Source: Bacteroides ovatus (lineage in GTDB: Bacteria; Bacteroidota; Bacteroidia; Bacteroidales; Bacteroidaceae). Taken from it: 64,000 nt of DNA. The position numbers were made by a program, and so were the translations under genes. Below are positions 34,170-43,265 of the stretch, one piece after another (positions within the stretch are counted from its first letter, which is position 1; each line of letters opens with the position of its first letter). The stretch covers positions 4,712,001 to 4,776,000 of the forward strand of contig NZ_CP012938.1 in assembly GCF_001314995.1 (NCBI RefSeq). The letters run 5' to 3'. Under the pieces are notes generated by a model. It ran no database searches and had not been told where the DNA came from. It worked only from the letters and a program-made list of their open reading frames with translations.

Positions 34170-35462
34170 ATGAAAAAGAATACATATACAATACCTTTAG
34201 CGTTGGTTTTCTGCCTTTTCTTTCTGTGGGCGATAAGCAGCAATCTGCTTCCCACAATGATCCGGCAATTGATGAAGACATGTGAACTGAATACCTTTGA
34301 AGCCTCCTTTACCGAGACTGCCTACTGGTTGGCTTATTTTATTTTCCCCATCCCCATAGCGATGTTTATGAAACGTTACAGCTATAAGGCGGGAATTATT
34401 TTCGGACTGGTATTAGCAGCAATCGGAGGCCTGCTTTTCTTTCCTGCCGCCATTTTAAAAGAATATTGGGCTTACCTCTGTATCTTCTTTATTATCGCTA
34501 CGGGAATGTGCTTTCTGGAGACGGCTGCCAATCCGTATGTGACGGTTTTAGGAGCCCCCGAAACAGCTCCCCGCCGATTGAACCTAGCGCAGTCTTTCAA
34601 TGGACTCGGAGCTTTTATCGCTGCCATGTTTTTGAGTAAGCTCATCCTTAGCGGAACTCATTACACGCGAGAGACCCTTCCTGTAGATTATCCGGGAGGC
34701 TGGCAGGCCTATATCCAATTGGAAACGGATGCCATGAAACTCCCTTATCTGATATTGGCTATACTGTTGATTGCCATAGCTGTTGTCTTCATCTTTTCAA
34801 AATTGCCGAAGATTGGGGACGAAGGAGAAACGGCTTCTTCCGATAAAATGACTTCTTCGGGTAAAACGAAAGAGGGTAGCCAGAAAGAAAAACTGATAGA
34901 CTTCGGTGTATTGAAGCACTCACACTTGCGGTGGGGAGTGATTGCGCAATTCTTCTATAACGGCGGACAGACGGCGATAAACAGTCTGTTCCTGGTTTAC
35001 TGTTGCACTTATGCCGGATTGCCGGAAGATACAGCGACTACCTTCTTCGGATTGTATATGCTTGCATTTCTTTTGGGGCGTTGGATCGGTACCGGATTGA
35101 TGGTGAAATTCCGTCCACAGGATATGCTACTGGTTTACGCCTTGATGAATATTCTTTTGTGCGGGGCAGTGATGATATGGGGAGGTATGATCGGGTTATA
35201 CGCAATGTTGGCTATCTCTTTTTTTATGTCTATAATGTATCCCACGCAGTTCTCATTGGCGCTAAAAGGACTGGGGAATCAGACAAAGAGCGGTTCGGCA
35301 TTTCTGGTAATGGCTATTGTCGGCAATGCCTGCCTGCCACAGTTGACGGCTTATTTCATGCATGCCAATGAGCATATCTATTATATGGCCTATTGTGTAC
35401 CGATGATTTGTTTTGTCTTCTGTGCATATTACGGCTGGAAAGGTTATAAAGTAATCGATTAA
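34170..35462 (+). CDS. FucP-type sugar MFS transporter
   Basis: 430 residues and about 12 membrane helices. FCLFFLWAISSNLLPTM in helix 1, FIPIAMFMKRYSYKAGI-type loop and CFLETAANPYVTVLGAPETA are FucP-family signatures. A hydrophilic central loop (DEGETASSDKMTSSGKTKEG) separates the halves. It lies between the lactonase and the dehydrogenase, and probably imports L-galactose (or L-fucose) by proton symport. Confidence 0.87.
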   Translation: MKKNTYTIPLALVFCLFFLWAISSNLLPTMIRQLMKTCELNTFEASFTETAYWLAYFIFPIPIAMFMKRYSYKAGIIFGLVLAAIGGLLFFPAAILKEYWAYLCIFFIIATGMCFLETAANPYVTVLGAPETAPRRLNLAQSFNGLGAFIAAMFLSKLILSGTHYTRETLPVDYPGGWQAYIQLETDAMKLPYLILAILLIAIAVVFIFSKLPKIGDEGETASSDKMTSSGKTKEGSQKEKLIDFGVLKHSHLRWGVIAQFFYNGGQTAINSLFLVYCCTYAGLPEDTATTFFGLYMLAFLLGRWIGTGLMVKFRPQDMLLVYALMNILLCGAVMIWGGMIGLYAMLAISFFMSIMYPTQFSLALKGLGNQTKSGSAFLVMAIVGNACLPQLTAYFMHANEHIYYMAYCVPMICFVFCAYYGWKGYKVID

Positions 35463-35487
35463 TAAATTTATTTATCAAACATATCCA

Positions 35488-36504
35488 ATGAAAGCAGTTC
35501 AAATTGTCAATCCCTCCGAAATGAAGGTGGTTGAACTGGAAAAACCGACCGTTGGTGTCGGTGAAGTATTAGTAAGAATCAAGTATGTGGGTTTCTGTGG
35601 CTCCGACCTGAATACCTTTTTAGGACGTAACCCAATGGTGAAGTTACCGGTAATCCCGGGACATGAGGTAGGAGCAGTGATTGAGGAAATCGGTCCGAAT
35701 GTTCCGGCCGGCTTTGAAAAAGGGATGAACGTGACATTGAATCCATATACCAATTGTGGTAAATGTGCTTCCTGTCGTAATGGTCGTGTCAATGCCTGTG
35801 AGCATAATGAAACGTTAGGAGTGCAACGCAATGGAGTGATGTGCGAATATGCAGTTTTACCTTGGACGAAGATTATTCCGGCTGGTAATATCTCTCCTCG
35901 CGATTGTGCGTTGATTGAGCCGATGAGTGTCGGATTCCATGCGGTATCTCGTGCGCAGGTGATCGATAATGAATATGTGATGGTTATTGGCTGCGGTATG
36001 ATTGGTATCGGTGCCATTGTACGTGCTGCTTTGAGAGGGGCAACGGTCATTGCTGTCGACTTGGATGACGAGAAACTGGAACTGGCGAAAAAGGTAGGTG
36101 CTTCTTATGTGATTAACTCCAAGACAGAAAATGTACACGAACGGATGCAACAGATAACAGAGGGCTTCGGTGCCGATGTGGTGATTGAAGCTGTCGGCAG
36201 TCCGGTCACTTATGTGATGGCGGTGGATGAAGTCGGTTTTACAGGGCGTGTGGTTTGCATCGGTTATGCCAAGAGCGAAGTAGCTTTCCAAACAAAATAT
36301 TTCGTTCAGAAAGAACTGGATATCCGTGGTTCCAGAAATGCGTTGCCGGCAGATTTCTGTGCGGTTATTAATTATATGAAAGAAGGCAACTGTCCGGTAG
36401 AAGAACTGATTTCGAAGATTGCCAAACCGGAAGGAGCTTTGGAAGCTATGCAGGAATGGACGGCTAATCCGGGAAAGGTGTTCCGCATACTGGTTGAGTT
36501 CTGA
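35488..36504 (+). CDS. Zinc-dependent dehydrogenase, probable L-galactonate 5-dehydrogenase
   Basis: 338 residues of the medium-chain zinc alcohol dehydrogenase family. Catalytic zinc ligands are in VGFCGSDLN and IPGHEVG; the structural zinc site is four cysteines in CGKCASCRNGRVNAC; the Rossmann motif is VIGCGMIGIGA. E. coli LgoD, which oxidises L-galactonate to D-tagaturonate, is of this type, and the fourth gene of the B. vulgatus L-galactose cluster does the same. It therefore likely ends the pathway here, feeding tagaturonate to the hexuronate route. Confidence 0.83.
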   Translation: MKAVQIVNPSEMKVVELEKPTVGVGEVLVRIKYVGFCGSDLNTFLGRNPMVKLPVIPGHEVGAVIEEIGPNVPAGFEKGMNVTLNPYTNCGKCASCRNGRVNACEHNETLGVQRNGVMCEYAVLPWTKIIPAGNISPRDCALIEPMSVGFHAVSRAQVIDNEYVMVIGCGMIGIGAIVRAALRGATVIAVDLDDEKLELAKKVGASYVINSKTENVHERMQQITEGFGADVVIEAVGSPVTYVMAVDEVGFTGRVVCIGYAKSEVAFQTKYFVQKELDIRGSRNALPADFCAVINYMKEGNCPVEELISKIAKPEGALEAMQEWTANPGKVFRILVEF

Positions 36505-36560
36505 TAAGTTCTTGTAATAAGAATAGTTGTTGATACCTGTTGTTCGGGTATGTAATAAGT

Positions 36561-36588
36561 GAGAGGAGGCTGAATACAGTCTCCTCTC
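36561..36588 (+). terminator. Hairpin at the end of the L-galactose operon
   Basis: GAGAGGAG (36561-36568) pairs with CTCCTCTC (36581-36588), with an inner CTG/CAG stem. It is followed by only TTT, so termination may be partial. It separates the L-galactose operon from the xylan-locus promoter. Confidence 0.5.
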
Positions 36589-36603
36589 TTTGGGAGATAG
36601 GGT

Positions 36604-36714
36604 GATGTAACATGAGTAAATATAGATGTAACATCCTTTATCCGATATGTAGCATCACAAAGAAATCATGTAGCATACTTTGGGCAATATATCTGTTTGC
36701 ATTTTCTATTTTTG
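36604..36714 (+). promoter_or_regulatory. Xylan-locus promoter 1 with four 21-bp-spaced operator units
   Basis: Units GATGTAACAT (36604), GATGTAACAT (36625), TATGTAGCAT (36646) and CATGTAGCAT (36667) repeat with an exact 21-bp period, that is, on one face of the helix. The last ends 30 nt before TATTTTTG (36707-36714), a -7 box. The GH43 gene starts at 36794. The same arrangement occurs at 38392, 41355 and 49116. Confidence 0.75.
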
Positions 36715-36793
36715 TGATGTGGAAGATAACAAGGAACATTTTAAATAATTAGCTTTCAAATAATAGATAATGTAGCCAGTTAATAAAAAAACG

Positions 36794-38398
36794 ATGATTA
36801 TGCTGAAAACAAAAATCAACACTATTTTACTGTGTACTCTTTTTACATTGTTCTTCCCGCTATCAGCCGGAGCACAATACCGTAATCCTATTCTTTATGC
36901 TGACGTGCCCGATATGTCAGTATGTCGCGCAGGTGATTACTTTTACATGGTTTCCACTACTATGCACCTGATGCCGGGGGCGCCAATCATGCGTTCGCCG
37001 GACATGAAACATTGGGAAACTATCAGCTACGTATTTCCTCGCATTGACGATGGTCCCCGTTATGATCTGCTCGAAGGCACTGCTTACGGGCAAGGACAAT
37101 GGGCATCATCTATCCGCTATCATGACGGTAAATTCTATGTATGGTTTACAGCCAATGGTGCGCCCGGACGTGGGTTTGTCTATACTGCGACAGATCCGGC
37201 CGGTCCCTGGAAACTTCTTTCGCGTCCCCCGCATTTCCATGACGGTTCGCTTCTGTTTGATGATGACGGGCGGGTGTATCTCTTTCACAGTACGGGACAG
37301 CTTACGGAGTTGAAACCCGATTTGACCGATGTACTTCCCGGTGGCATCAATCAGCAAATATTTGAACGGGATGCTGACGAACAAGGTCTGTTGGAAGGTA
37401 GTTCCGTCATCAAGCATAATGGGAAATATTACTTGCTGATGATTTCTATGGATTGGAGTATTCCCGGCCGTCTGCGTCGTGAAGTATGCTATCGTGCCGA
37501 TAAGATTACCGGACCTTACGAAAAACGTGTCATTCTTGAAACGGAGTTTGACGGGCATGGCGGTGTTGGTCAGGGATGCATCGTAGACGGGAAAAACGGT
37601 GAATGGTACGGGCTCATTTTTCAGGATCGTGGTGGCGTAGGGCGTGTGCCGTGTCTCATGCCTTGTACATGGACGGAAGATGGTTGGCCTATGCTGGGAG
37701 ACAAGGACGGGCACATTCCGAATGATACCACTTTATCGTATATGTCAATGGATGGTATCTGCGGTTCGGATGATTTTTCCGCTTCCGGGCTTTCCCTCTA
37801 TTGGCAGTGGAATCATAACCCCGTCGATCAGGCATGGAGTCTTACCGACCGTCCCGGATTTCTGCGTTTGAAAACCTCCCGTGTGGTAGATAACCTGTTT
37901 GTTGCTCCCAATACGTTGACTCAACGTATGGTAGGACCGAAATGCATGGGCACTGTCAGTCTCTCTCTGGGGGGTATGAAAGATGGTGACCGTGCAGGAT
38001 TATCGGCTTTTAATGGTGACAGCGGTGTGCTTACGATTGAAAAGAACGGAAATAAACTGTCTCTTGTGATGAGTGAACAGAAAAGTGTATTTGAGAAAAC
38101 GAAGCGTGCCATTAGCCGTGTGGATATGACCGAACAAGCCCGTATACCTCTTAACAAAGAGCTTGTCTACTTGCGTGTGGAAGGTGACTTTACCAATGGA
38201 CGGGATGAGGCTCGTTTTTCTTATAGTCTTGATGGGAAAGCATGGATACCTGTCGGTCTGCCTATTAAGATGAAATTTGACTACACCCGTATGTTCATGG
38301 GCAGTAAGTTTGCTATATTTAACTATGCTACACGTTCCGTGGGCGGTTATGTAGATGTGGACTCCTTTGATTATTCGTTCTGTGATGCGTCAATGTAA
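36794..38398 (+). CDS. GH43 glycoside hydrolase (arabinofuranosidase/xylosidase type)
   Basis: 534 residues; the signal peptide ends LSAGAQ. Five-bladed propeller signatures: NPILYADVPDMSVC (catalytic base Asp), FHDGSLLFDDDGRVYLFH (pKa-modulating Asp) and LLEGSSVIKHNGKYYLL (acid Glu). The C-terminal half (from about residue 330) is a beta-sandwich, typical of two-domain GH43 enzymes. It corresponds in position to the first GH43 of PUL-XylL as I recall it. It probably removes arabinose or xylose side groups from xylan oligosaccharides in the periplasm. Confidence 0.88.
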   Translation: MIMLKTKINTILLCTLFTLFFPLSAGAQYRNPILYADVPDMSVCRAGDYFYMVSTTMHLMPGAPIMRSPDMKHWETISYVFPRIDDGPRYDLLEGTAYGQGQWASSIRYHDGKFYVWFTANGAPGRGFVYTATDPAGPWKLLSRPPHFHDGSLLFDDDGRVYLFHSTGQLTELKPDLTDVLPGGINQQIFERDADEQGLLEGSSVIKHNGKYYLLMISMDWSIPGRLRREVCYRADKITGPYEKRVILETEFDGHGGVGQGCIVDGKNGEWYGLIFQDRGGVGRVPCLMPCTWTEDGWPMLGDKDGHIPNDTTLSYMSMDGICGSDDFSASGLSLYWQWNHNPVDQAWSLTDRPGFLRLKTSRVVDNLFVAPNTLTQRMVGPKCMGTVSLSLGGMKDGDRAGLSAFNGDSGVLTIEKNGNKLSLVMSEQKSVFEKTKRAISRVDMTEQARIPLNKELVYLRVEGDFTNGRDEARFSYSLDGKAWIPVGLPIKMKFDYTRMFMGSKFAIFNYATRSVGGYVDVDSFDYSFCDASM

Positions 38399-38459
38399 CA
38401 AACAAATATGTATTTGTAACCAATGAAACATTGTTTTATTAGAAAATAGGCTATTTTTG
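38392..38459 (+). promoter_or_regulatory. Xylan-locus promoter 2 (two operator units) overlapping the GH43 stop codon
   Basis: AATGTAACAA (38392-38401) contains the TAA stop of the GH43 gene, and TTTGTAACCA (38413-38422) follows 21 bp later. TATTTTTG (38452-38459) is the -7 box, 29 nt beyond. Only two clear units are present here, against four at the other promoters. Confidence 0.6.
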
Positions 38460-38494
38460 TTTCCAAATTAATCATAACTAATAAGTATAATATT

Positions 38495-41080
38495 ATGAAA
38501 AGAGGTTGGATACCGATTATGGGTGTTTGTTTGGTGTTATCGTTTTCGGCATGTAAGCAATTGCTGCCTTACCAGGACACTTCTTTAGCGGCGGAACAAC
38601 GGACGGAGGATTTGTTGCCTCGGTTGACTTTGGAAGAAAAAGTATCATTAATGCAAAATGCATCACCTGCTATCCCTCGACTGGGAATTAAAGAATATGA
38701 GTGGTGGAATGAGGCGTTGCACGGTGTGGGACGTGCCGGATTGGCTACTGTTTTTCCCCAGTCTATCGGTATGGGAGCTTCTTTTAATGATTCATTATTA
38801 TATGAAGTGTTCAATGCCACTTCCGATGAGGCTCGCGTAAAATCGCGTATTTTCGGTGACAGCGGCGTGCTGAAACGCTATCAGGGATTAACATTCTGGA
38901 CACCGAATGTCAATATATTCCGTGACCCTCGTTGGGGACGCGGTCAGGAAACATACGGTGAAGACCCTTATCTGACAGGACAAATGGGAATGGCTGTAGT
39001 CCGTGGCTTGCAAGGACCGGAAGATGCCAGGTATGATAAGCTGCACGCATGTGCCAAGCACTTTGCCGTTCATTCAGGTCCGGAGTGGAACCGGCATAGT
39101 TTTGATGCGGAGAATATAGATCCCCGGGATTTATGGGAAACCTATCTGCCTGCTTTTAAAGATTTGGTACAGAAAGCGCATGTAAAGGAAGTGATGTGTG
39201 CCTACAATCGTTTTGAGGGAGAGCCTTGTTGTGGCAGCAATCGCCTGTTGATGCAAATATTGCGGGATGAATGGGGATACGAAGGCATTGTAGTCTCTGA
39301 CTGTGGAGCGATTTCTGATTTCTATAGACCGGGAACGCATGGGACTCACCCGGACAAGGAACACGCTTCGGCTGGTGCTGTGCGGGCAGGCACAGACCTT
39401 GAATGTGGAAGTGAATATGCTTCACTGGCGGATGCTGTAAAAGCCGGTTTGATTGACGAAAAAGAAATTGATATTTCATTGAAACGTTTGTTGACGGCAC
39501 GTTTTGAACTGGGAGAAATGGACGAACAATCGGCTTGGTCGGAAATTCCAACCTCTGTGTTGAATAGTAAGGAACATCAGGCATTGGCTTTGCGTATGGC
39601 CCGTGAATCATTGGTGCTCTTGCAGAATAAAAACAACATCTTGCCTCTGAATACCCATCTGAAAGTAGCTGTTATGGGACCTAATGCCAATGACTCCGTG
39701 ATGCAGTGGGGAAATTATAACGGTATTCCGGCACATACGGTTACCTTATTGGAAGCTGTCCGTGCCAAACTACCGGAAGGACAAATCATATACGAACCGG
39801 GTTGTGACCGTGTGGATGGAAAGACACTCCAAAGCCTGTTTGATGAATGTAGCATAAATGGTAAACCCGGTTTCTTGGCAGAATATTGGAATAATCGTGA
39901 TCGTGAAGGGGAAGTGGTTGCTACCGATCAGATTTCCACACCATTCCATTTTGCGACAACAGGGGCTACTACGTTTGCGCCTGGTGTGGAAATTACTAAT
40001 TTCTCGGCTCGTTATGAATCTGTCTTTCGTCCTTCGCAGTCGGGTGATGTTGCTTTCCGTTTTCAATTGGACGGTGAAGTGACTTTTATTATAAATGGTG
40101 AGCAAGTGGCTCGGAAAATATATGTTAAGAATCCGACGAACCTCTATACGTTACAGGCGAAAGCTGGAAAAGAGTATCATATCGAGATTTTATTCAAACA
40201 ACGGAATGAAAGGGCTACACTTGATTTTGATTTGGGCAAAGAGGTCGGGATCGACTTGAACCTCACAGTGAAGAGAGTAATGGATGCTGATGTGATTCTT
40301 TTTGCTGGTGGAATTTCTCCAAGTCTGGAAGGTGAGGAAATGCCGGTAGAAGTTCCCGGATTTAAGGGTGGTGACCGTACGGATATTGAACTTCCGGACG
40401 TTCAACGTGATTTGTTGAAAGCTTTGAAGAAGGCTGGTAAAAAGGTTGTCTTTATCAATTATTCCGGTTCAGCTATCGGACTAGTGCCCGAAACGACTAC
40501 TTGTGAAGCGATTCTGCAGGCATGGTATCCGGGACAGGCGGGTGGTACAGCTATCGTTGATGCTCTTTGGGGAGAGTATAATCCCGGTGGACGCCTGCCG
40601 GTCACTTTCTATAAGGATGTGAATCAATTGCCGGACTTTGAAGACTATTCCATGAAGGGGCGTACCTATCGATATATGCAACAGCAACCACTTTTCCCAT
40701 TCGGTCACGGGTTGAGTTATACTGACTTTACTTATGGAGAAGCTAAATTGAGCAAGAATACAATCGCCAAAGGTGAAAATGTAGTATTGACTATTCCGGT
40801 AAGTAATGTCGGACAACGTGATGGAGAAGAGGTGGTTCAGGTTTATTTGAGACGTCCGGGTGATAAGGAAGGTCCCCGTTATACCTTGCGTGCTTTCAAA
40901 CGCGTTCATATTCCGGCAGGGAAAACTGAATCAGTAGCTATTCCTCTTACCGGTGAGAACTTTGAATGGTTTGATGTAGAGTCGAATACGATGTGTCCGT
41001 TGGAAGGTACTTATGAATTACTGTATGGAGGAACTTCTGATAGAAATAAGTTGAAAACGATTGTAATGAACGTACAGTAA
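38495..41080 (+). CDS. GH3 glycosidase with PA14 insert, lipoprotein (beta-xylosidase type)
   Basis: 861 residues with lipobox FSAC at residue 20. The barrel motifs are WWNEALHGVGRAG, DPRWGRGQETYGEDPYL and CAKHFAVHSGPEWNRH, with nucleophile Asp269 in GIVVSDCGAISD. A PA14-like domain (about residues 450-590; NGKPGFLAEYWNNRD, FRFQLDGEVTFIINGEQV) is inserted in the C-terminal GH3 domain, and an FnIII-like domain ends the protein. The WWNEALHGV and SDCGAI motifs are those of the beta-xylosidase branch of GH3. Confidence 0.92.
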   Translation: MKRGWIPIMGVCLVLSFSACKQLLPYQDTSLAAEQRTEDLLPRLTLEEKVSLMQNASPAIPRLGIKEYEWWNEALHGVGRAGLATVFPQSIGMGASFNDSLLYEVFNATSDEARVKSRIFGDSGVLKRYQGLTFWTPNVNIFRDPRWGRGQETYGEDPYLTGQMGMAVVRGLQGPEDARYDKLHACAKHFAVHSGPEWNRHSFDAENIDPRDLWETYLPAFKDLVQKAHVKEVMCAYNRFEGEPCCGSNRLLMQILRDEWGYEGIVVSDCGAISDFYRPGTHGTHPDKEHASAGAVRAGTDLECGSEYASLADAVKAGLIDEKEIDISLKRLLTARFELGEMDEQSAWSEIPTSVLNSKEHQALALRMARESLVLLQNKNNILPLNTHLKVAVMGPNANDSVMQWGNYNGIPAHTVTLLEAVRAKLPEGQIIYEPGCDRVDGKTLQSLFDECSINGKPGFLAEYWNNRDREGEVVATDQISTPFHFATTGATTFAPGVEITNFSARYESVFRPSQSGDVAFRFQLDGEVTFIINGEQVARKIYVKNPTNLYTLQAKAGKEYHIEILFKQRNERATLDFDLGKEVGIDLNLTVKRVMDADVILFAGGISPSLEGEEMPVEVPGFKGGDRTDIELPDVQRDLLKALKKAGKKVVFINYSGSAIGLVPETTTCEAILQAWYPGQAGGTAIVDALWGEYNPGGRLPVTFYKDVNQLPDFEDYSMKGRTYRYMQQQPLFPFGHGLSYTDFTYGEAKLSKNTIAKGENVVLTIPVSNVGQRDGEEVVQVYLRRPGDKEGPRYTLRAFKRVHIPAGKTESVAIPLTGENFEWFDVESNTMCPLEGTYELLYGGTSDRNKLKTIVMNVQ

Positions 41081-41151
41081 TACCTCTTTGGAATTTTGTT
41101 TATTTTTACAGATAGACAATCCGGATTTATTTATTGAATGAATAAAGAAAG

Positions 41152-41191
41152 AACGACCTTGTTCCTTTAAAAGGAACGGGTCGTTTCTTTT
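41152..41191 (+). terminator. Terminator 1 after the GH3 gene
   Basis: AACGACC (41152-41158) pairs with GGTCGTT (41179-41185), with an inner GTTCCTTT/AAAGGAAC stem, followed by a TTTCTTTT tract. Confidence 0.75.
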
Positions 41192-41196
41192 AAACC

Positions 41197-41235
41197 AAGC
41201 CCCCGTTTCTTTTAAACCAACGGGGGCTTTCTTTT
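41197..41235 (+). terminator. Terminator 2 after the GH3 gene
   Basis: AAGCCCCCGTT (41197-41207) pairs perfectly with AACGGGGGCTT (41219-41229) and is followed by TTCTTTT. It is a GC-rich, strong intrinsic terminator directly after the first one, sharing the CGTTTCTTTTAAACCAA repeat (41182-41198 and 41204-41220). The remaining gap to 41512 holds the promoter array at 41355-41464. Confidence 0.85.
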
Positions 41236-41354
41236 AAAGGAAAATGAATATTTGCTAATGCTTGATATTCAGTCTTTTACATGATGGGGGATAAAAGTGT
41301 TGAAATAATAGGTAATGTAGTCATTTATCTTACCATTTTTCTGTTTTGGGGCTT

Positions 41355-41464
41355 TTTGTTACATCAGAAAAGAATCATGTTACATGTCTGTGATAAATGT
41401 AACCTGTATATAGATGCCTGTATCATGATTGTACATATATGATAAAACCGAATCGATACATTTG
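41355..41464 (+). promoter_or_regulatory. Xylan-locus promoter 3 with four operator units
   Basis: Units TTTGTTACAT (41355), CATGTTACAT (41376), AATGTAACCT (41396) and CCTGTATCAT (41417) are spaced 21, 20 and 21 bp. The -7 box TACATTTG is at 41457-41464, 30 nt after the last unit, exactly as at promoter 1. It drives the operon starting with the GH43 at 41513. Confidence 0.7.
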
Positions 41465-41512
41465 CAAACACTACTATGGAACAGGAAATTATAGAAAATA
41501 AAAAGTGATAAT

Positions 41513-43240
41513 ATGAGAACATTAAAATTGATTTTGTCGGGCTGGCAATCCGTGGGGCTTGTCGTATTTATTATGTTGTTTTTTAATATGGAGGTGAGTG
41601 GCAAGGGTAAAATAACGAAAAATGCTCCTGTCTTTACGCAATTTATTTATCAGGGGGAGGATGCTATTTATCAAAACAATCCTTTAAAGCCGGGTGAGTT
41701 CTATAATCCTATTTTGCAGGGTTGCTATCCCGATCCGAGTATAACGCGGAAAGGTAATGATTATTATTTGGTGTGCTCATCTTTTGCTATGTTTCCCGGG
41801 GTACCTATTTTCCATTCTAATGATTTGGTCAACTGGAAACAAATCGGTCATGTGCTGGACAGAACGTCACAATTAAAGGTTGAAGATTGCGGTATTAGTG
41901 CAGGTGTATATGCTCCTGCTATAAGATATAATCCCAATAATGATACGTTTTATATGATAACCACTCAATTTTCCGGTGGCTTTGGAAATATGGTGGTAAA
42001 GACAAAGAATCCGGAGAATGGCTGGAGTGATCCGATCAAACTTCAATTTGAAGGCATTGATCCTTCTCTTTTCTTTGATGATAATGGCAAGGCATACGTG
42101 GTACATAATGATGCTCCTGCTAAAGCAAACGAGCGTTACTCGGGACACCGTGTCATAAAAATATGGGATTATGATGTGGAGAATGATAAAGTGGTTCCGG
42201 GAACGGACCGGATCATCGTAAACGGTGGCGTCAATATAGAAGAAAAACCGATATGGATTGAAGCTCCTCATATCTATAAGAAAGATGGACGTTATTATTT
42301 AATGTGTGCGGAAGGAGGAACCGGAGGCTGGCATAGCGAAGTCATTTTTGTAAGTGATCATCCGAAAGGACCTTATCTTCCGGCAAATAATAATCCTATT
42401 TTAACTCAACGTTATTTTCCTGCAAACCGGGCGGATAAAGTAGACTGGGCTGGTCATGCAGACTTAGTGGAGGGACCCGACGGAAAATATTATGGTGTAT
42501 TTTTAGGAATACGCCCCAATGAGAAGAACAGAGTGAATACCGGACGCGAAACTTTTATTCTTCCGGTGGACTGGAGCGGAACATTTCCCGTTTTCGAGAA
42601 TGGGCTTATCCCTATGAAACCTACATTGAAGATGCCTTCGGGAGTAGAGAACCAAACAGGAAAAAACGGTTATTTGCCTAGTGGCAACTTTGTCTTTAAG
42701 GATGATTTCTCCGATAAGACATTAGACTTTAGATGGATTGGTCTTAGAGGTCCTCGTGAAGAATTCGTTGATATGACCGATAAAGGATTGCGGATCGTCC
42801 CTTTTACCTCAAATATCAATGAAGTGAAACCTACTTCTACCTTGTTCTACCGTCAGCAGCATAATCAATTTACAGCGGCAGCAACCATGGAGTACAAACC
42901 GAAAAATGAGAAAGATTTTGCCGGTATAACATGTTATCAGAATGAAAGATATCACTATGTTTTCGGTATCACTAAAAAGGGAAAAGACTATTACCTGATA
43001 CTGCAAAGAACCGAAAAAGGACAAGCGAGTGTCCTGGGTGAGGTGAAGATAGAAACAGAGAAACCTGTGACACTGCAAGTAACAGCCAATGGAGATGATT
43101 ATCGTTTTAATTATTCGATTGATGGCAAGGGTTTCATAAATTTAGGAGGAACCGTTTCCGGTGATATTCTTTCTACTAATGAGGCTGGTGGCTTTACAGG
43201 AGCAATGATTGGGCTGTATGCAACATCTGTTGGTTATTAA
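41513..43240 (+). CDS. GH43 glycoside hydrolase with C-terminal beta-sandwich
   Basis: 575 residues. A hydrophobic N-terminal segment of about 20 residues follows a short basic start, and no lipobox is seen. Catalytic segments: GCYPDPSITRKGNDYYLV (base Asp), FEGIDPSLFFDDNGKAYVVH (second Asp) and PIWIEAPHIYKKDGRYYLM (acid Glu). The C-terminal domain (about 390-575) is the long beta-sandwich of xylosidase/arabinofuranosidase GH43 enzymes. It is closely similar in layout to the GH43 at 49275-51008, suggesting local duplication. It is the first gene of the GH43-GH31-GH97-GH43 operon. Confidence 0.9.
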   Translation: MRTLKLILSGWQSVGLVVFIMLFFNMEVSGKGKITKNAPVFTQFIYQGEDAIYQNNPLKPGEFYNPILQGCYPDPSITRKGNDYYLVCSSFAMFPGVPIFHSNDLVNWKQIGHVLDRTSQLKVEDCGISAGVYAPAIRYNPNNDTFYMITTQFSGGFGNMVVKTKNPENGWSDPIKLQFEGIDPSLFFDDNGKAYVVHNDAPAKANERYSGHRVIKIWDYDVENDKVVPGTDRIIVNGGVNIEEKPIWIEAPHIYKKDGRYYLMCAEGGTGGWHSEVIFVSDHPKGPYLPANNNPILTQRYFPANRADKVDWAGHADLVEGPDGKYYGVFLGIRPNEKNRVNTGRETFILPVDWSGTFPVFENGLIPMKPTLKMPSGVENQTGKNGYLPSGNFVFKDDFSDKTLDFRWIGLRGPREEFVDMTDKGLRIVPFTSNINEVKPTSTLFYRQQHNQFTAAATMEYKPKNEKDFAGITCYQNERYHYVFGITKKGKDYYLILQRTEKGQASVLGEVKIETEKPVTLQVTANGDDYRFNYSIDGKGFINLGGTVSGDILSTNEAGGFTGAMIGLYATSVGY

Positions 43241-43265
43241 TTAGAAACCTTATCATTCTATAATT

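Noticed and set aside
36604..36676. CRISPR-like or plain tandem repeat
   Set aside because: Units are 10 bp with 11-bp gaps, and the same geometry recurs at other promoters at a fixed distance from a -7 box. A regulatory array explains it better.
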